DNA from: CAVRGQ01 sp963720785
GTDB lineage: Bacteria; Actinomycetota; Acidimicrobiia; IMCC26256; DASPTH01
NCBI GenBank assembly: GCA_963720785.1
Contig: CAVRGQ010000004.1
Coordinates: forward strand, 1,116,001-1,180,000
Length of the DNA stretch: 64,000 bases
Reading direction: 5' to 3'
The notes under the pieces are model-generated. The model was not told the DNA's origin, ran no database searches, and saw nothing but the letters and a program-made list of their open reading frames with translations. The position numbers and the translations under genes are program-made. Below are positions 17,457-26,913 of the stretch, one piece after another; the first letter of the stretch is position 1; each line of letters opens with the position of its first letter.

Positions 17457-18782
17457 TCAGCGGGCCGGGCCGAACGCGACGCCCAACAGGCGCTTCACCC
17501 CGCCCCGTTGCACGTGGGCGGCGACGGCGGCGGGCGACACGCCCGGGTGGTGCGGCGCGATGCGCACCCGCAGGGCAGCCGGGCGCGACTCGAAGCGCAC
17601 CGGTGCATCGAGGGTGACCGCTTCGCCGTCGATCCCCGCCTCCACGGGCCTGCTCGACTCGACCCCGATGGTGCGGTCGCTCCACTCGTGCCACCCGCGG
17701 AACGACGATCCCCGGCCGGCGGTCTCGAGCGCCACGAGTTCAGTGAGGTCGCGCGCGTCGTGCACGTCGATGACGATCACGCCGAGCACTCCTTCGTCGA
17801 GGCGGGCCCGGGTACCGAACCCACCGATCCCCGACAACTTGTAGACGTTGTTCGACACCAACACGAGATCCGGGTGGGTGGCGTCGACGCCCGACGGGCC
17901 GTGCACCCGGAAGTCGAACGGGTCGTAGTCGTTGCCGAGCAGGTCGGGGAGCATGCGCGCGGCAGTGCCGACCTTGTCGTCGCGGTACTCGTCGGACTGC
18001 ACGATGCGCGCGTACAGCCCGAGCGACACGTTGTTGACGAACACGCGGTCGTTGACCGTCGCCAGATCGACGCGCCGCTCATACCCGGCGGCGAAGGCGT
18101 CGAGCGCACCGACCACGTCGTCGCGGTCGACCCCGAGATCGAGGGCGAAGTGGTTGCGCGTGCCGGCCGGGATGCACACGAACGGCATGTCGTGCTCCGC
18201 GGCCACCCCGGCGACCAGCGCCTGCGAGCCGTCGCCGCCGGCCACCCCCACCACGTCGGCGCCCTCGGCGATCACGTCGTGCGCGAGCTGCACGAGGTCG
18301 TCGCCCTGGGTGAGGTCGATGGCGCGGATGCCGCGCTCCTCGGCCGCGGCGACGAACTCGGGATCGGCCTTGCCGCCACCCGACTTGGGGTTGTACAGCA
18401 GCACGGGCCGTTGCGCGGGCGGCGCGGGAACGCCGGGTGGCGTCGCGGTGCGCAGGCTGGCGGGATCGACGGCGAGGGCGTAGCGGGCGAGTGCGGCCGT
18501 CACGATCGCGAGCACGAGCCCGACGACGATCATGACGATGCTGTGCTCGCCGACGAGGAACGCGAGGGCCGCCCCCACGGCGACGACCAGCACCACTGCG
18601 GCGATGATGCGCTGCGCCCCGTGGCGGCTGAGCACGTACCAGGCCGCGACGACCGCGACCACCAGGCACACCAGCGCGAGCGCGAGGTCGTCCCACTGCG
18701 ACCAGAGGAACACCACGGCGACGGCGACCGACGCGGCGGCGGCGACGAGGGATGCGATGGCGGCGAGGCGGCGCTTCAGCAC
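17457..18782 (-). CDS. Diacylglycerol/sphingosine-kinase-like lipid kinase with N-terminal membrane domain
   Basis: 441 residues. Four hydrophobic segments occupy residues ~5-125, then a DagK catalytic domain begins with V-L-L-Y-N-P-K-S-G-G-G-K (about residue 146) and has the nucleotide loop G-G-D-G-S (about 203) and P-A-G-T-R-N-H-F-A (about 224-232), where the Arg-Asn pair is diagnostic. The C-terminal half carries G-I-D-G-E-A near the end. Likely phosphorylates a membrane lipid. The GTG at 18782 was chosen as the first start after the upstream ABC transporter stop, 41 bases away; the two genes may be cotranscribed. Confidence 0.82.
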   Translation of the reverse strand: MLKRRLAAIASLVAAAASVAVAVVFLWSQWDDLALALVCLVVAVVAAWYVLSRHGAQRIIAAVVLVVAVGAALAFLVGEHSIVMIVVGLVLAIVTAALARYALAVDPASLRTATPPGVPAPPAQRPVLLYNPKSGGGKADPEFVAAAEERGIRAIDLTQGDDLVQLAHDVIAEGADVVGVAGGDGSQALVAGVAAEHDMPFVCIPAGTRNHFALDLGVDRDDVVGALDAFAAGYERRVDLATVNDRVFVNNVSLGLYARIVQSDEYRDDKVGTAARMLPDLLGNDYDPFDFRVHGPSGVDATHPDLVLVSNNVYKLSGIGGFGTRARLDEGVLGVIVIDVHDARDLTELVALETAGRGSSFRGWHEWSDRTIGVESSRPVEAGIDGEAVTLDAPVRFESRPAALRVRIAPHHPGVSPAAVAAHVQRGGVKRLLGVAFGPAR

Positions 18783-18823
18783 GACGTCATTCTGCCCTGC
18801 CGGGCCCCCACTCTGGGAGGGGC

Positions 18824-20708
18824 TCAGGTCAGTTCTGCGGTCGGGTGACTCAGCTGGGTGCGGTAGAGATCGGTGTAGAGGCCCCCCGCGGCGAGCAGCT
18901 CCTCGTGCCGGCCGCTCTCGACGACGCGACCGTTCTCGATCACGAGGATGCGGTCGGCGGCGACGATGGTGGACAGCCGGTGCGCGATCACCAGCGACGT
19001 GCGGCCGGTGAGGGCCTCGGCCAGTGCCTGCTGGATCGCCAGCTCCGACTCGGAGTCGAGGTGCGACGTGGCCTCGTCGAGGATCACGACGGCCGGGTCC
19101 TTGAGCAGCATGCGGGCGATGGCCAGACGCTGCTTCTCGCCACCCGACATGCGGTAGCCGCGCTCGCCCACGAGCGTGTCGTAGCCGTCGGGGAGGGTGG
19201 CGATCATGTCGTGGATGCGCGCCGCCCGGCAGGCGGCAACGAGCTCGTCGTCGGTGGCAGCAGGGTTCGCGTAGCGCAGGTTGTTGCGAACGGTGTCGTG
19301 GAAGAGGTGCGGGTCCTGCATGACCATGCCGACCGCGCCGCGCAGCGACTCGAGGGTGAGGTCGCGCACGTCGTGGCCGTCGACGCGCACTGCGCCCTCG
19401 GTGACGTCGTGGATGCGAGGGACGAGCAGCGCGGTGGTGGTCTTGCCCGCGCCCGACGGGCCGACCAGGGCGACGAGCTCGCCGGGCTCGACCGTGAAGC
19501 TCACGTCGTGGAGGATCCACGCGCTCTCCTCGTCGAGATCGGTGGCGCCGTGGGTCTCCTCGAGTGACGGGATCGAGGTGACGGTGGCGGAGGGATGGCG
19601 GAACCACACGTGGTCGAACTCGACCCGGCCCGGCGTGGCGCTCTCGGTGGGGGAGAGGTCGACCGCGCCGGGCGCTCGGCGACGAGCGGCTGGAAGTCGA
19701 GCACCTCGAAGACCCGCTCGAACGACACCAGCGCGGTGAGCACGTCGACGCGCGCGTTCGCGAGCTGCGTGAGCGGCTGGTAGATCTGGCTCACGTACAC
19801 CGCGAACGCCGCGATGGTGCCCACGCCGATCGTGCCGGAGATCGCGAGGTTGCCACCCACGAAGTACACGATGGCGGTGCCGATCGCGGCGACGAAGCCC
19901 AGCGCGACGAACAGCACGCGCTGGTACATCGCGGTCTGCACGCCGATGTCGCGGACGCGACCCGCGCGCTGCGAGAACGTGTCCTGCTCCGTGCGGTGCT
20001 TGCCGAACAGCTTCACCACGAGCGCGCCACCCACGTTGAAGCGCTCCGCGATCGTGTTGTTCATCGACGCGTTGAGCTGCATCGACTCGCGGGTGAGCTT
20101 CTGCAACTTCGGGCCCATGCGCTTGGCCGGGATGATGAAGAACGGCAGCACGATGAGCGTGAGCAGCGTGAGGCGCCATTCCAGGGCGAGCATGAAGGCC
20201 AACGTGACGATGACCGCGATGAGGTTGGAGAACACGGTGCCGAGCGTGTTGGTGACGGCCTGCTGCGCGCCGATCACGTCGTTGTTCATGCGCGACATCA
20301 GCGCGCCGGTCTGCGTGCGGGTGAAGAACGAGAGCGGCTGGCGCTGGATGTGGTCGAACAGCGCGGTGCGCATGTCGAAGATCAGGCCCTCGCCGATCTT
20401 CGCCGAGTACCACCGTTGGCCGAGCTGGAGCGCGGCGTTCAGCAGTGCGAGGCCGACCGCAGCGAGGGCGAGTGCTCCGACCAGCGTGCGGTCCTTCTCG
20501 GGGATGGCGGTGTCGAGCAGGGAACGCAGGATCAGCGGCGGGATGGCGCCGACGATCGACGCGAGCACCACCGTGATCACGAAGCCGACGAGCTTCCCCG
20601 GTACGGGCGGGTGAGGCCGAGGACCCGGCGCAGCAGGTCGCGCTCGACCTTCTTGCCCTTCACCGCCTTGGCGTCGCGGCCGAATCCGTGGACTGCGGGG
20701 TGCATCAT
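18824..20708 (-). CDS. ABC exporter (fused permease and ATPase), two frameshifts
   Basis: Half-transporter of the lipid A/multidrug exporter type, about 625 residues. Six membrane helices precede an ATPase domain with Walker A G-P-S-G-A-G-K-T-T, Q-loop M-Q-D-P-H, signature M-S-G-G-E-K-Q, Walker B V-V-I-L-D-E-A and H-loop I-A-H-R-L. The N terminus M-M-H-P-A-V-H-G-F-G-R and G-L-T-R-P-Y-R are in one frame from ATG 20708; at about 20602 (a GGGG run) the frame changes to the membrane domain, and at about 19675 changes again to the ATPase part. As a homodimer it would pump a hydrophobic compound outward; the substrate is unknown. The lipid kinase downstream hints at lipid export. Confidence 0.82.
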
Positions 20709-20770
20709 CGTCGAAGGCTCAGTCAGCTCCGGCACCAAGGTAGCGAGGCGCCGTCGCTAACGTTTCCGTC

Positions 20771-21298
20771 ATGACGATCCACGACAGGCAGTTCGGCCGC
20801 TTCTACGAGGACTTCGTCCCCGGCGACGTGTACAAGCACTGGCCCGGCAAGACGATCACCGAGGCCGACGACCACCTCTTCTGCATGATCACGATGAACC
20901 ACCACCCGCTCCACACCGACGCGTGGTACGGCGAGACCCAGACCCAGTTCGGGAAGAACGTGGTGGTCGGCAACCTCGTGTACTCGCTGGTGCTGGGCAT
21001 GAGCGTGGCCGACGTGAGTGGCGCGGCGATCGCCAACCTCGAGATCGAGTCGCTGCAGCACAAGAAGCCGACGTTCCACGGCGACACGATCTACGCCGAG
21101 ACGCTCGTGCTCGACAAGTTGGAGTCGTCGAGCCGGGACGACCGCGGCATCGTCACCGTGGAGACCCGGGCGTTCAACCAGCGCGGCGAGGAGGTCTGCT
21201 ACTTCCGCCGCAAGGTGATGGTGCCCAAGCGCGAAGCGGTCAAGCCCCGCGAGCGCCCGTACACCTCCCCGTACGATCCGGCCCCGAACGAGGGCTGA
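20771..21298 (+). CDS. MaoC-like hot-dog dehydratase
   Basis: 175 residues with a single hot-dog domain. The hydratase motif N-H-H-P-L-H-T-D (about residues 42-49) supplies the catalytic Asp/His-type pair of MaoC/(R)-specific enoyl-CoA hydratases, preceded by I-T-E-A-D-D-H. Members hydrate enoyl-CoAs; mesaconyl-CoA-type substrates are possible given the lyase and methylsuccinyl-CoA-dehydrogenase-like genes 5-7 kb away, but the protein is half the length of typical mesaconyl-CoA hydratase, so I do not assign that. It is divergent from the ABC exporter and 12 bases ahead of the HIT gene. Confidence 0.8.
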   Translation: MTIHDRQFGRFYEDFVPGDVYKHWPGKTITEADDHLFCMITMNHHPLHTDAWYGETQTQFGKNVVVGNLVYSLVLGMSVADVSGAAIANLEIESLQHKKPTFHGDTIYAETLVLDKLESSSRDDRGIVTVETRAFNQRGEEVCYFRRKVMVPKREAVKPRERPYTSPYDPAPNEG

Positions 21299-21310
21299 GC
21301 GTCCGCACCG

Positions 21311-21757
21311 ATGACCACGACGGCCACGACGGCCGGTGTCGACTGCCTCTTCTGCGCGATCGTGGCGGGGGAGCAGCCGGCGCACGTCGTGCTCGACACC
21401 CCGGCGGTGGTCGCGTTCCTCGACCACCGGCCGCTCTTCCCCGGTCACACGCTCGTGGTGCCGCGTGCCCACGTGGAGACGCTGACCGATCTCCCGCCCG
21501 AGGATCTCGGCGGGTACTTCACGTGCCTGCAGCAGGTGACCGCGGCGGTGGAGACGGCCATGGGCGCGGCCGGTTCGTTCGTGGCCAACAACAACGTCGT
21601 GAGTCAGTCGGTGCCGCATCTGCACTTCCACGTGGTGCCCCGCAACCGCAAGGACGGCCTGCGGGGGTTCTTCTGGCCCCGGCAGCGCTACGAGGACGAC
21701 GCCCACGCCGCCGCGGTCGCCGCCTCGATCGCCGTTGCGCTTGGCGATACCATGTAA
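21311..21757 (+). CDS. HIT-family nucleotide hydrolase
   Basis: 148 residues. Contains the zinc-binding C-L-F-C at residues 12-15 and the histidine triad S-V-P-H-L-H-F-H-V-V (about residues 101-110), with N-N-N-V-V-S-Q-S before it. HIT proteins hydrolyse nucleoside phosphoramidates or dinucleotides. ATG 21311 is close behind the MaoC gene and cotranscription is likely. Confidence 0.9.
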   Translation: MTTTATTAGVDCLFCAIVAGEQPAHVVLDTPAVVAFLDHRPLFPGHTLVVPRAHVETLTDLPPEDLGGYFTCLQQVTAAVETAMGAAGSFVANNNVVSQSVPHLHFHVVPRNRKDGLRGFFWPRQRYEDDAHAAAVAASIAVALGDTM

Positions 21758-21770
21758 TACTGTAATCGCC

Positions 21771-22332
21771 ATGACGAAGACAGACCGAGAAGCACACGAA
21801 GCCCGAGACGTGGACGCGCAGCTGGCCGCCTGGTTCGCCGGGCGCCTCCCCGACGGCTGGTTCAGCACTGTGCCCGAGGTGCGCCACGACCGCGACGAGA
21901 TCCTCGTGATCGGGACGCTCCCGGCCACCGGCCACCGATGGGCTCGAGTCCGGCCTCGACCCCGCCGTGGTGACCACCGCGGAGGCCGCCCGCATCCAGG
22001 GCTTCCGCGAGGACACGCGGGCGCTGCGGATGCGGGTCGCCGACGAGGCCGAGGCCCGGTTCGGGCGCAAGGTCGCATGGGGTGCCCGCTGCGGCGACAC
22101 TGAGGAGATCTTCACCGCGCTGAGCATCCCGGTGATGACCCGGCTGCACCTCACCGAGCGCCAGGTGCTCGACACGTTGGTCGACGCCGGCGTGGCCCGC
22201 AGCCGCAGCCACGCGCTGGCGTGGTGCGTGAAGCTCGTCGCCGACCACGAGGGCGAGTGGATCACCGAGCTGCGCGAGGCGTTGGTGCACGTGGAGAAGG
22301 TCCGCAGCAAGGACCCCACCCGTCGGAAGTAG
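21771..22332 (+). CDS. Hypothetical protein, one frameshift
   Basis: About 186 residues, family not recognised. The N-terminal part (D-A-Q-L-A-A-W-F-A-G-R-L-P-D-G-W-F) is read from ATG 21771; near 21938 the frame changes and continues as G-L-E-S-G-L-D-P-A-V-V through an Arg- and Glu-rich helical region to 22332. The second half contains D-A-G-V-A-R-S-R-S-H-A-L-A, a ribbon-helix-helix-like pattern often seen in small DNA-binding or antitoxin-like proteins. It starts 13 bases after the HIT gene. Confidence 0.55.
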
Positions 22333-22377
22333 CGCCGACGGCCGGCGGAATCGGGTCGGCGAAATCGTTTGGCGGCG

Positions 22378-22399
22378 AATCATTAGTGTGCTAATGATT
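22378..22399. promoter_or_regulatory. Perfect operator palindrome upstream of marR-ABC exporter operon
   Basis: Nine-base arms AATCATTAG (22378-22386) and CTAATGATT (22391-22399) with a TGTG spacer, ending nine bases before the ATG of the MarR gene. AT-rich in a GC-rich setting. By analogy with MarR systems it would be the autoregulatory operator of the exporter operon. Confidence 0.7.
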
Positions 22400-22407
22400 C
22401 TGTCGAC

Positions 22408-22915
22408 ATGACGACCACCACCCTCGGCCGCCACCTCTTCCTCGCGCACCGCGCCGTCGCACGACGAGCTCGACGCGCGCCTCCGCGCCCACGGCGCGAG
22501 CGTGTGGACGTGGGTGTTGCTCCGCGAAGCGGCGAACGCCACCTGCCACCCACACGGCGACCACGCCGTCGGCGCGAGTCAGCGCGAGCTCGCCGAGCTG
22601 ATGCGCATCGAGCCGCCCACCCTCGTGCGTCATCTCGACAAGCTCGCGGAGGAGGGCCTCGTCGAGCGTCGTCGCGACGAGCACGACCGGCGCGTCACGC
22701 GCGTCGTCGTCACCGCGGCCGGCCGGCGCCGGCTCGCCAAGCTCCACGACGTCGTGCAGCAGCTCGACACCGAGCTGCGCTCGGTGCTCACCACGCGCGA
22801 GGTCGAGGTGCTCTCACGCGCCCTGCCGCGCCTCCGTTCCTATTTCACCGAGCCCACTACGCCCCGCAAGCCCACTACGCCCCGCAAGGAGGTGCCGAGT
22901 GCCCGCGCGATCTGA
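22408..22915 (+). CDS. MarR-family regulator of the ABC exporter operon, one frameshift
   Basis: About 168 residues. The N terminus H-L-F-L-A-H-R-A-V-A comes from ATG 22408; near 22455 the frame changes to D-E-L-D-A-R-L-R-A-H-G-A-S-V-W. The helix-turn-helix is S-Q-R-E-L-A-E-L-M-R-I-E-P-P-T-L-V-R-H-L, and the wing holds the MarR signature D-E-H-D-R-R-V-T-R. Its stop overlaps the ATPase gene by 17 bases. With the perfect palindrome just upstream it is very likely an autorepressor that also sets exporter levels, released by the exported compound. Confidence 0.82.
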
Positions 22916-23858
22916 CACGGTCGTCATGCGCACCGAAGCGCTCACCAAGGTCTACAACGGCGAGGTCACCGCCGTCGACGGCCTCACGCTCGACGTGCTC
23001 GAAGGCGAGATCTTCGGCCTGCTCGGCCCCAACGGCGCCGGGAAGACCACGACCGCCGGCATGCTCACCACCCGGGTCGTGCCCACGAGCGGCAAGGCCT
23101 ACGTGGGCGGCATCGACGTCGTCGAGCACTCGACCGCGGCGAAGCAGGTGATCGGCGTGGTGCCGCAGAGCAACACCCTCGACCGCTCGCTCAGCGTGTG
23201 GGAGAACCTCTACTTCCACGGCCGCTTCTTCGGGATGTCGGCGAAGACCGCGAAGGCCGAGGCCACCCGCCTGCTCGCACAGTTCCGGCTCAGCGAACGG
23301 ACGAACGCGCCGGTCGCTGCACTCTCCGGCGGCATGGCCCAGCGGCTCATGGTCGCCCGGGCGATCATGCACCGACCGGCCACGCTGTTCCTCGACGAGC
23401 CCACCGCCGGCCTCGACCCGCAGAGTCGCCTCGCGCTGTGGGAGATCCTCGGTGAGCTGCACGCCGAGGGCCAGACCATCCTCCTCACCACGCACTACAT
23501 GGAGGAGGCCGACGAGCTCTGCGACCGCCTGGCGATCATCGACCACGGCCACCTGCTCGCACTGGGTACGCCCGAGGAGCTGAAGAAGGCGACCGGCGCC
23601 GACACCATCGTCACCGTGATCGCGAGCGGCGACCTCGACGCGCTCGGGGAGATCTTCCGGCAGGAGGTGCCCGGGCTCGAAGCGGTGACGCAGTTCGAAT
23701 CGCACCTCATCCTCGCCACCAAGGCGCAGCAGGGCCTGTTGCCCACGGTGTTCGGCATCGCCGACGCCCACGGTTTCGACGTGTCCGACGTGTCGGTGTC
23801 GGAGCCGTCGCTCGAGACCGTCTTCATCAACCTCACCGGGAAGGACCTGCGCGAATGA
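22899..23858 (+). CDS. ABC-2 exporter ATP-binding protein (DrrA-like)
   Basis: 319-residue single ATPase of the antibiotic-resistance/daunorubicin type. Walker A G-P-N-G-A-G-K-T-T, Q-loop V-P-Q, signature L-S-G-G-M-A-Q-R-L (the M-A-Q form is typical for this group), Walker B T-L-F-L-D-E-P, and H-loop T-T-H-Y-M. A C-terminal domain of about 90 residues follows. GTG 22899 lies inside the end of marR, and the stop overlaps the permease start by four bases, so the three genes are translationally coupled. Confidence 0.92.
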   Translation: MPARSDTVVMRTEALTKVYNGEVTAVDGLTLDVLEGEIFGLLGPNGAGKTTTAGMLTTRVVPTSGKAYVGGIDVVEHSTAAKQVIGVVPQSNTLDRSLSVWENLYFHGRFFGMSAKTAKAEATRLLAQFRLSERTNAPVAALSGGMAQRLMVARAIMHRPATLFLDEPTAGLDPQSRLALWEILGELHAEGQTILLTTHYMEEADELCDRLAIIDHGHLLALGTPEELKKATGADTIVTVIASGDLDALGEIFRQEVPGLEAVTQFESHLILATKAQQGLLPTVFGIADAHGFDVSDVSVSEPSLETVFINLTGKDLRE

Positions 23859-24715
23859 CCACCGTTCCCGTGTCCACGCCGCCGACGATGGCGTCGGCCG
23901 GCTCGCTCGTACCGTCGCGCAAGCCCGCGGCCGCGGCCCGCGTCGCGTTCCTGTCGTTGCTCCTGCGCGACCTCGTCGTGCTGCGCAAGACGCTGAAGGA
24001 GTTCATCCCCCGCACGCTGCTGCAACCGCTGCTGCTCGTCTTCGTGTTCACCTATGTATTCCCGAAGATCGGCCAGGGCGTCGGCGGCACCGCGAACGCC
24101 GCTGACTTCTCCACCGTGCTCGTGGCCGGCGTCGTCGGTCTCGCGATCATGTTCCAGGGCATCCAGTCGGTCGCCCTGCCGATGGTGCAGGAGTTCGGCT
24201 ACACGCGTGAGATCGAGGACCGCGTGCTCGCACCGATGCCTACCTCGATGGTCGCGATCGAGAAGGCGATCTGGGGTGCGTTGTGCAGCCTGCTCTCCGC
24301 GCTGCTGGTGTTCCCGATCGCGGCGATCGTGCCGGCCACCCCAGTGAACCTGGACGTCAACTGGCCGGTGCTGCTCACCCTGATCCCGCTCACCTGCTAC
24401 ATGTGCGGCGCCCTCGGCCTCACCTTCGGGACCCGGTTCGACCCCCGGACGGTGCCGCTGCTGTTCGGCATCGTGGTGATCCCGATCACGTTCCTGGGGT
24501 GCGTGTACTACTCGTGGTCGTCGCTGGAGCCCATCCGCTGGCTGCAGGTGCTGGTGCTGTTCAACCCGCTCGTCTACATGTGCGAGGGCTTCCGCGCCGC
24601 CCTGACCACCACGCCGCACATGAGCCTCTGGGCGATCTACGGCGCCCTCATCGCCTTCTCGGTGCTGTTCACCTGGCTGGGGGTCAAGGGGTTCCGGCAG
24701 CGGGTGCTCAGCTGA
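23855..24715 (+). CDS. ABC-2 type exporter permease (DrrB-like)
   Basis: 286 residues with about six hydrophobic segments after a ~50-residue cytosolic N terminus; R-T-L-L-Q-P-L-L-L-V-F-V-F marks the first membrane helix, and V-L-F-N-P-L-V-Y near residue 230 matches the ABC-2 membrane signature region. Start ATGA overlaps the ATPase stop. It should form the membrane channel with the upstream ATPase; substrate unknown, but MarR control suggests a toxic small molecule. Confidence 0.9.
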   Translation: MTTVPVSTPPTMASAGSLVPSRKPAAAARVAFLSLLLRDLVVLRKTLKEFIPRTLLQPLLLVFVFTYVFPKIGQGVGGTANAADFSTVLVAGVVGLAIMFQGIQSVALPMVQEFGYTREIEDRVLAPMPTSMVAIEKAIWGALCSLLSALLVFPIAAIVPATPVNLDVNWPVLLTLIPLTCYMCGALGLTFGTRFDPRTVPLLFGIVVIPITFLGCVYYSWSSLEPIRWLQVLVLFNPLVYMCEGFRAALTTTPHMSLWAIYGALIAFSVLFTWLGVKGFRQRVLS

Positions 24716-24783
24716 CAAGCGTTTGGTCGTTGGTCACACCGGTTCGGTTACCGACGGGTGAACCCGGGTAATCTCCCCCGTCT

Positions 24784-25647
24784 ATGTCATCGCCGGCCGA
24801 GGTGATCTTCTGGGGCGTCCGCGGGTCAACGCCCTGCGACGGGCACCAATTCAGCCGCTACGGCGGGAACACCTCCTGCGTGGAGTTCAAGGTCGAGGGT
24901 CACGACCCGGTCGTGTTCGATCTCGGCACCGGCCTGCGCAACTACGGGGAGCACCTCGAAGCCGAGGGCAAGGCCGAGGGCTACCGGTCCACCGTGCTGC
25001 TGAGCCACCTGCACTGGGACCACATCCAGGGCCTGCCCTTCTTCCAGCCGCTCGCGGCGGGCGGGGGCACGGTGCAGGTCGTCGGCCCGCACCAGGAGGG
25101 CGGCACGCTCGCCGAGGTGTTCCGCGGCGTCATGAGCCCGCCGTACTTCCCGATCACCCCGGAGCAGCTGCGCGGCGACGTCGCCTTCGACTCCGTCGGG
25201 CGTGAGGACTTCGCGTTCGACGGGGCCAAGGTGCGGTCGCGCTGGGTGCGCCACACCGACCCCACGCTCGGCTTCCGGGTCGAGATCGAGGGCAAGTCGG
25301 TCGCGTACCTCTCCGACCACGGCCCGGGCACCGTCCCCGACGACGCCGACGACTACGTCCCCGACGACGTGCTCGAGCTGGTCGACGGCGTCGACCTGCT
25401 CATCCACGACGCGCAGCACACCGGTGACGAGTACGACATGAAGCGCTCGTGGGGGCACTGCACCGTCGAATACGCAATCCACGTCGGGCGCCTCGGCGGG
25501 GCCAAGGAGCTGGCGCTGTTCCACCACTGCCCGACGCACGGCGACGACCGCATGGACGCCATCCTGCGCGACGCCCGTGACCTCGTCGCTCGGATCGGCG
25601 GCCCCGAGGTGTTCGCCGCGCACGACTGTATGCGGCACACTCTCTAG
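24784..25647 (+). CDS. MBL-fold hydrolase, cyclic-phosphodiesterase-like
   Basis: 287 residues. The N terminus I-F-W-G-V-R-G-S-T-P and S-R-Y-G-G-N-T-S mark the phosphoribosyl cyclic phosphodiesterase/phosphotriesterase-like branch of metallo-beta-lactamase folds. Metal ligands sit in S-H-L-H-W-D-H (about residues 77-83), L-I-H-D-A-Q-H and F-H-H-C-P-T-H near residue 243. Probably hydrolyses a phosphodiester; the substrate is open. ATG 24784 is 69 bases behind the permease stop, with no clear terminator between. Confidence 0.82.
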   Translation: MSSPAEVIFWGVRGSTPCDGHQFSRYGGNTSCVEFKVEGHDPVVFDLGTGLRNYGEHLEAEGKAEGYRSTVLLSHLHWDHIQGLPFFQPLAAGGGTVQVVGPHQEGGTLAEVFRGVMSPPYFPITPEQLRGDVAFDSVGREDFAFDGAKVRSRWVRHTDPTLGFRVEIEGKSVAYLSDHGPGTVPDDADDYVPDDVLELVDGVDLLIHDAQHTGDEYDMKRSWGHCTVEYAIHVGRLGGAKELALFHHCPTHGDDRMDAILRDARDLVARIGGPEVFAAHDCMRHTL

Positions 25648-25699
25648 GCCCCTTGTCGCAGGCCCCCTGCCTCCGGCGCCCCATCTCAGGAGCCCCAGC

Positions 25700-26194
25700 G
25701 TGACCGACGAAGTGATCGTGCCCGACGACAAGCGCTTCCGCGACGTGCTCGGGCACTTCGCCACCGGCGTGACGATCATCACCGCGGTCGACGACGGTGA
25801 GCCCGTCGGCCTCGCGGCCAACTCGTTCACCTCGCTCTCGCTCGACCCGCCGCTCGTGCTGTTCTGCGTGGCGAATTCCTCGAGCACGTGGCCGCGCATC
25901 GAGGCGGCCGGCACCTTCGCCATCAACATCCTCGGCGAGGCCCACGAGGACCTCTCGAACCTGTTCGCCAAGAAGGGCGCCGACCGCTTCTCCGCCACGC
26001 CGTGGCACACGGGCGTGTCGGGTGCGCCGGTGCTCGACGAGGCCATCGCCTACCTCGACTGCCGCTTCGAGGCGGAGTACCCCGGTGGCGACCACAAGAT
26101 CGTCGTCGGCCGCGTGCTCGACCTCGACCTGCGCGAGGGCGCCCGGCCGCTGCTCTTCTTCCGGGGCAAGTACTCCCGCATGGGCGACCTCTAG
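25700..26194 (+). CDS. Flavin reductase-family protein
   Basis: 164 residues, FMN-binding split-barrel of the HpaC/flavin reductase family, which supplies reduced flavin to monooxygenases or forms short-chain flavin enzymes. Seen: G-H-F-A-T-G-V-T-I-I-T (about 14-24), A-A-N-S-F-T-S-L-S-L-D-P-P-L-V (about 38-52), and I-V-V-G-R-V near residue 137. GTG 25700 gives the normal start. No partner monooxygenase is adjacent; the next three genes lie close together on the same strand. Confidence 0.9.
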   Translation: MTDEVIVPDDKRFRDVLGHFATGVTIITAVDDGEPVGLAANSFTSLSLDPPLVLFCVANSSSTWPRIEAAGTFAINILGEAHEDLSNLFAKKGADRFSATPWHTGVSGAPVLDEAIAYLDCRFEAEYPGGDHKIVVGRVLDLDLREGARPLLFFRGKYSRMGDL

Positions 26195-26220
26195 CCCGAC
26201 CGCGCCGAGGAACCGGCCAG

Positions 26221-26712
26221 ATGACCGCCACCGACGTCGCGATCGCGGCGCGGGTCGTCGTGGCGCTGGTGCTGCTCGTATCGGGCGCGGGGAAGCTCGT
26301 CGCCCTGCCGCGCAACACCGCTCGCTTCCGCGCCGATCTCGGCCGCTACGCGTGGATCGCCTTCGCCATCGCGATCGCGCTGCCGATCGCGGAACTGGTG
26401 TTGGCCGCGGCGCTGCTGTTCGTCGACTCGGTGTGGCCCACCTACGTCGCGGTGGCCGCCTTCGTGGCGTTCACCGTGATCATGGTGCGCAAGGTCGTGC
26501 GCGACGACCAGCGGCCGTGCAACTGCTTCGGCGCGGCGTCGTCGAAGCGGCGGGTGTCCACGCTGTCGATCGTGCGCAACGGCTGGTTCCTCGTGCTCGC
26601 GGTGCTCGCCACCGGTGCGAGCTCGGTGCACGAGCCGACGGCCACCGTCGAGACGGTCGTGCTCGGTGTGGTGTTCGCCGGCATCTCCGCCGCGCTGGTG
26701 GTGAAGACGTGA
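26221..26712 (+). CDS. MauE/DoxX-like membrane protein
   Basis: 163 residues with four membrane helices (around 8-28, 42-65, 70-88 and 130-160). R-P-C-N-C-F-G (about residues 98-104) is the cytosolic-loop motif of MauE-like proteins, which assist disulfide formation or quinol-linked redox in the membrane. Start ATG 26221; its end overlaps the next small gene by four bases. Confidence 0.78.
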   Translation: MTATDVAIAARVVVALVLLVSGAGKLVALPRNTARFRADLGRYAWIAFAIAIALPIAELVLAAALLFVDSVWPTYVAVAAFVAFTVIMVRKVVRDDQRPCNCFGAASSKRRVSTLSIVRNGWFLVLAVLATGASSVHEPTATVETVVLGVVFAGISAALVVKT

Positions 26713-26912
26713 GCGCAGCCGCAGATGACGGGGCGCGCGACAAGGTCGTAGTGCTCACCGGGCGTGAGTCGGAGGCCGCGGCGCTCGGCGTCACGGCCCG
26801 CGCGCTCGAGGACGCCGGGCACCGCACCGTGGTGTTCGTCGGCGACGTCACCACCGGCCCCGGCCGCGCCGCCCTCCAGGAACTCCTCGCCGAACTCTTC
26901 CCCGACCCCTGA
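26709..26912 (+). CDS. Small hypothetical protein
   Basis: 67 residues, GTG 26709 overlapping the MauE-like stop. V-V-V-L-T-G-R-E-S-E-A and H-R-T-V-V-F-V-G-D-V suggest a small alternating beta/alpha fold; no family recognised. Coupled translation supports it being real. The stop is one base before a 52-bp palindromic repeat. Confidence 0.55.
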   Translation: MSAAADDGARDKVVVLTGRESEAAALGVTARALEDAGHRTVVFVGDVTTGPGRAALQELLAELFPDP

Positions 26913-26913
26913 T

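Noticed and set aside
17457..19607. Fusion of the ABC ATPase shadow frame with the lipid kinase
   Set aside because: The upstream part is an antisense-style Arg/His-rich shadow of the ABC gene; the kinase has a suitable GTG start at 18782.
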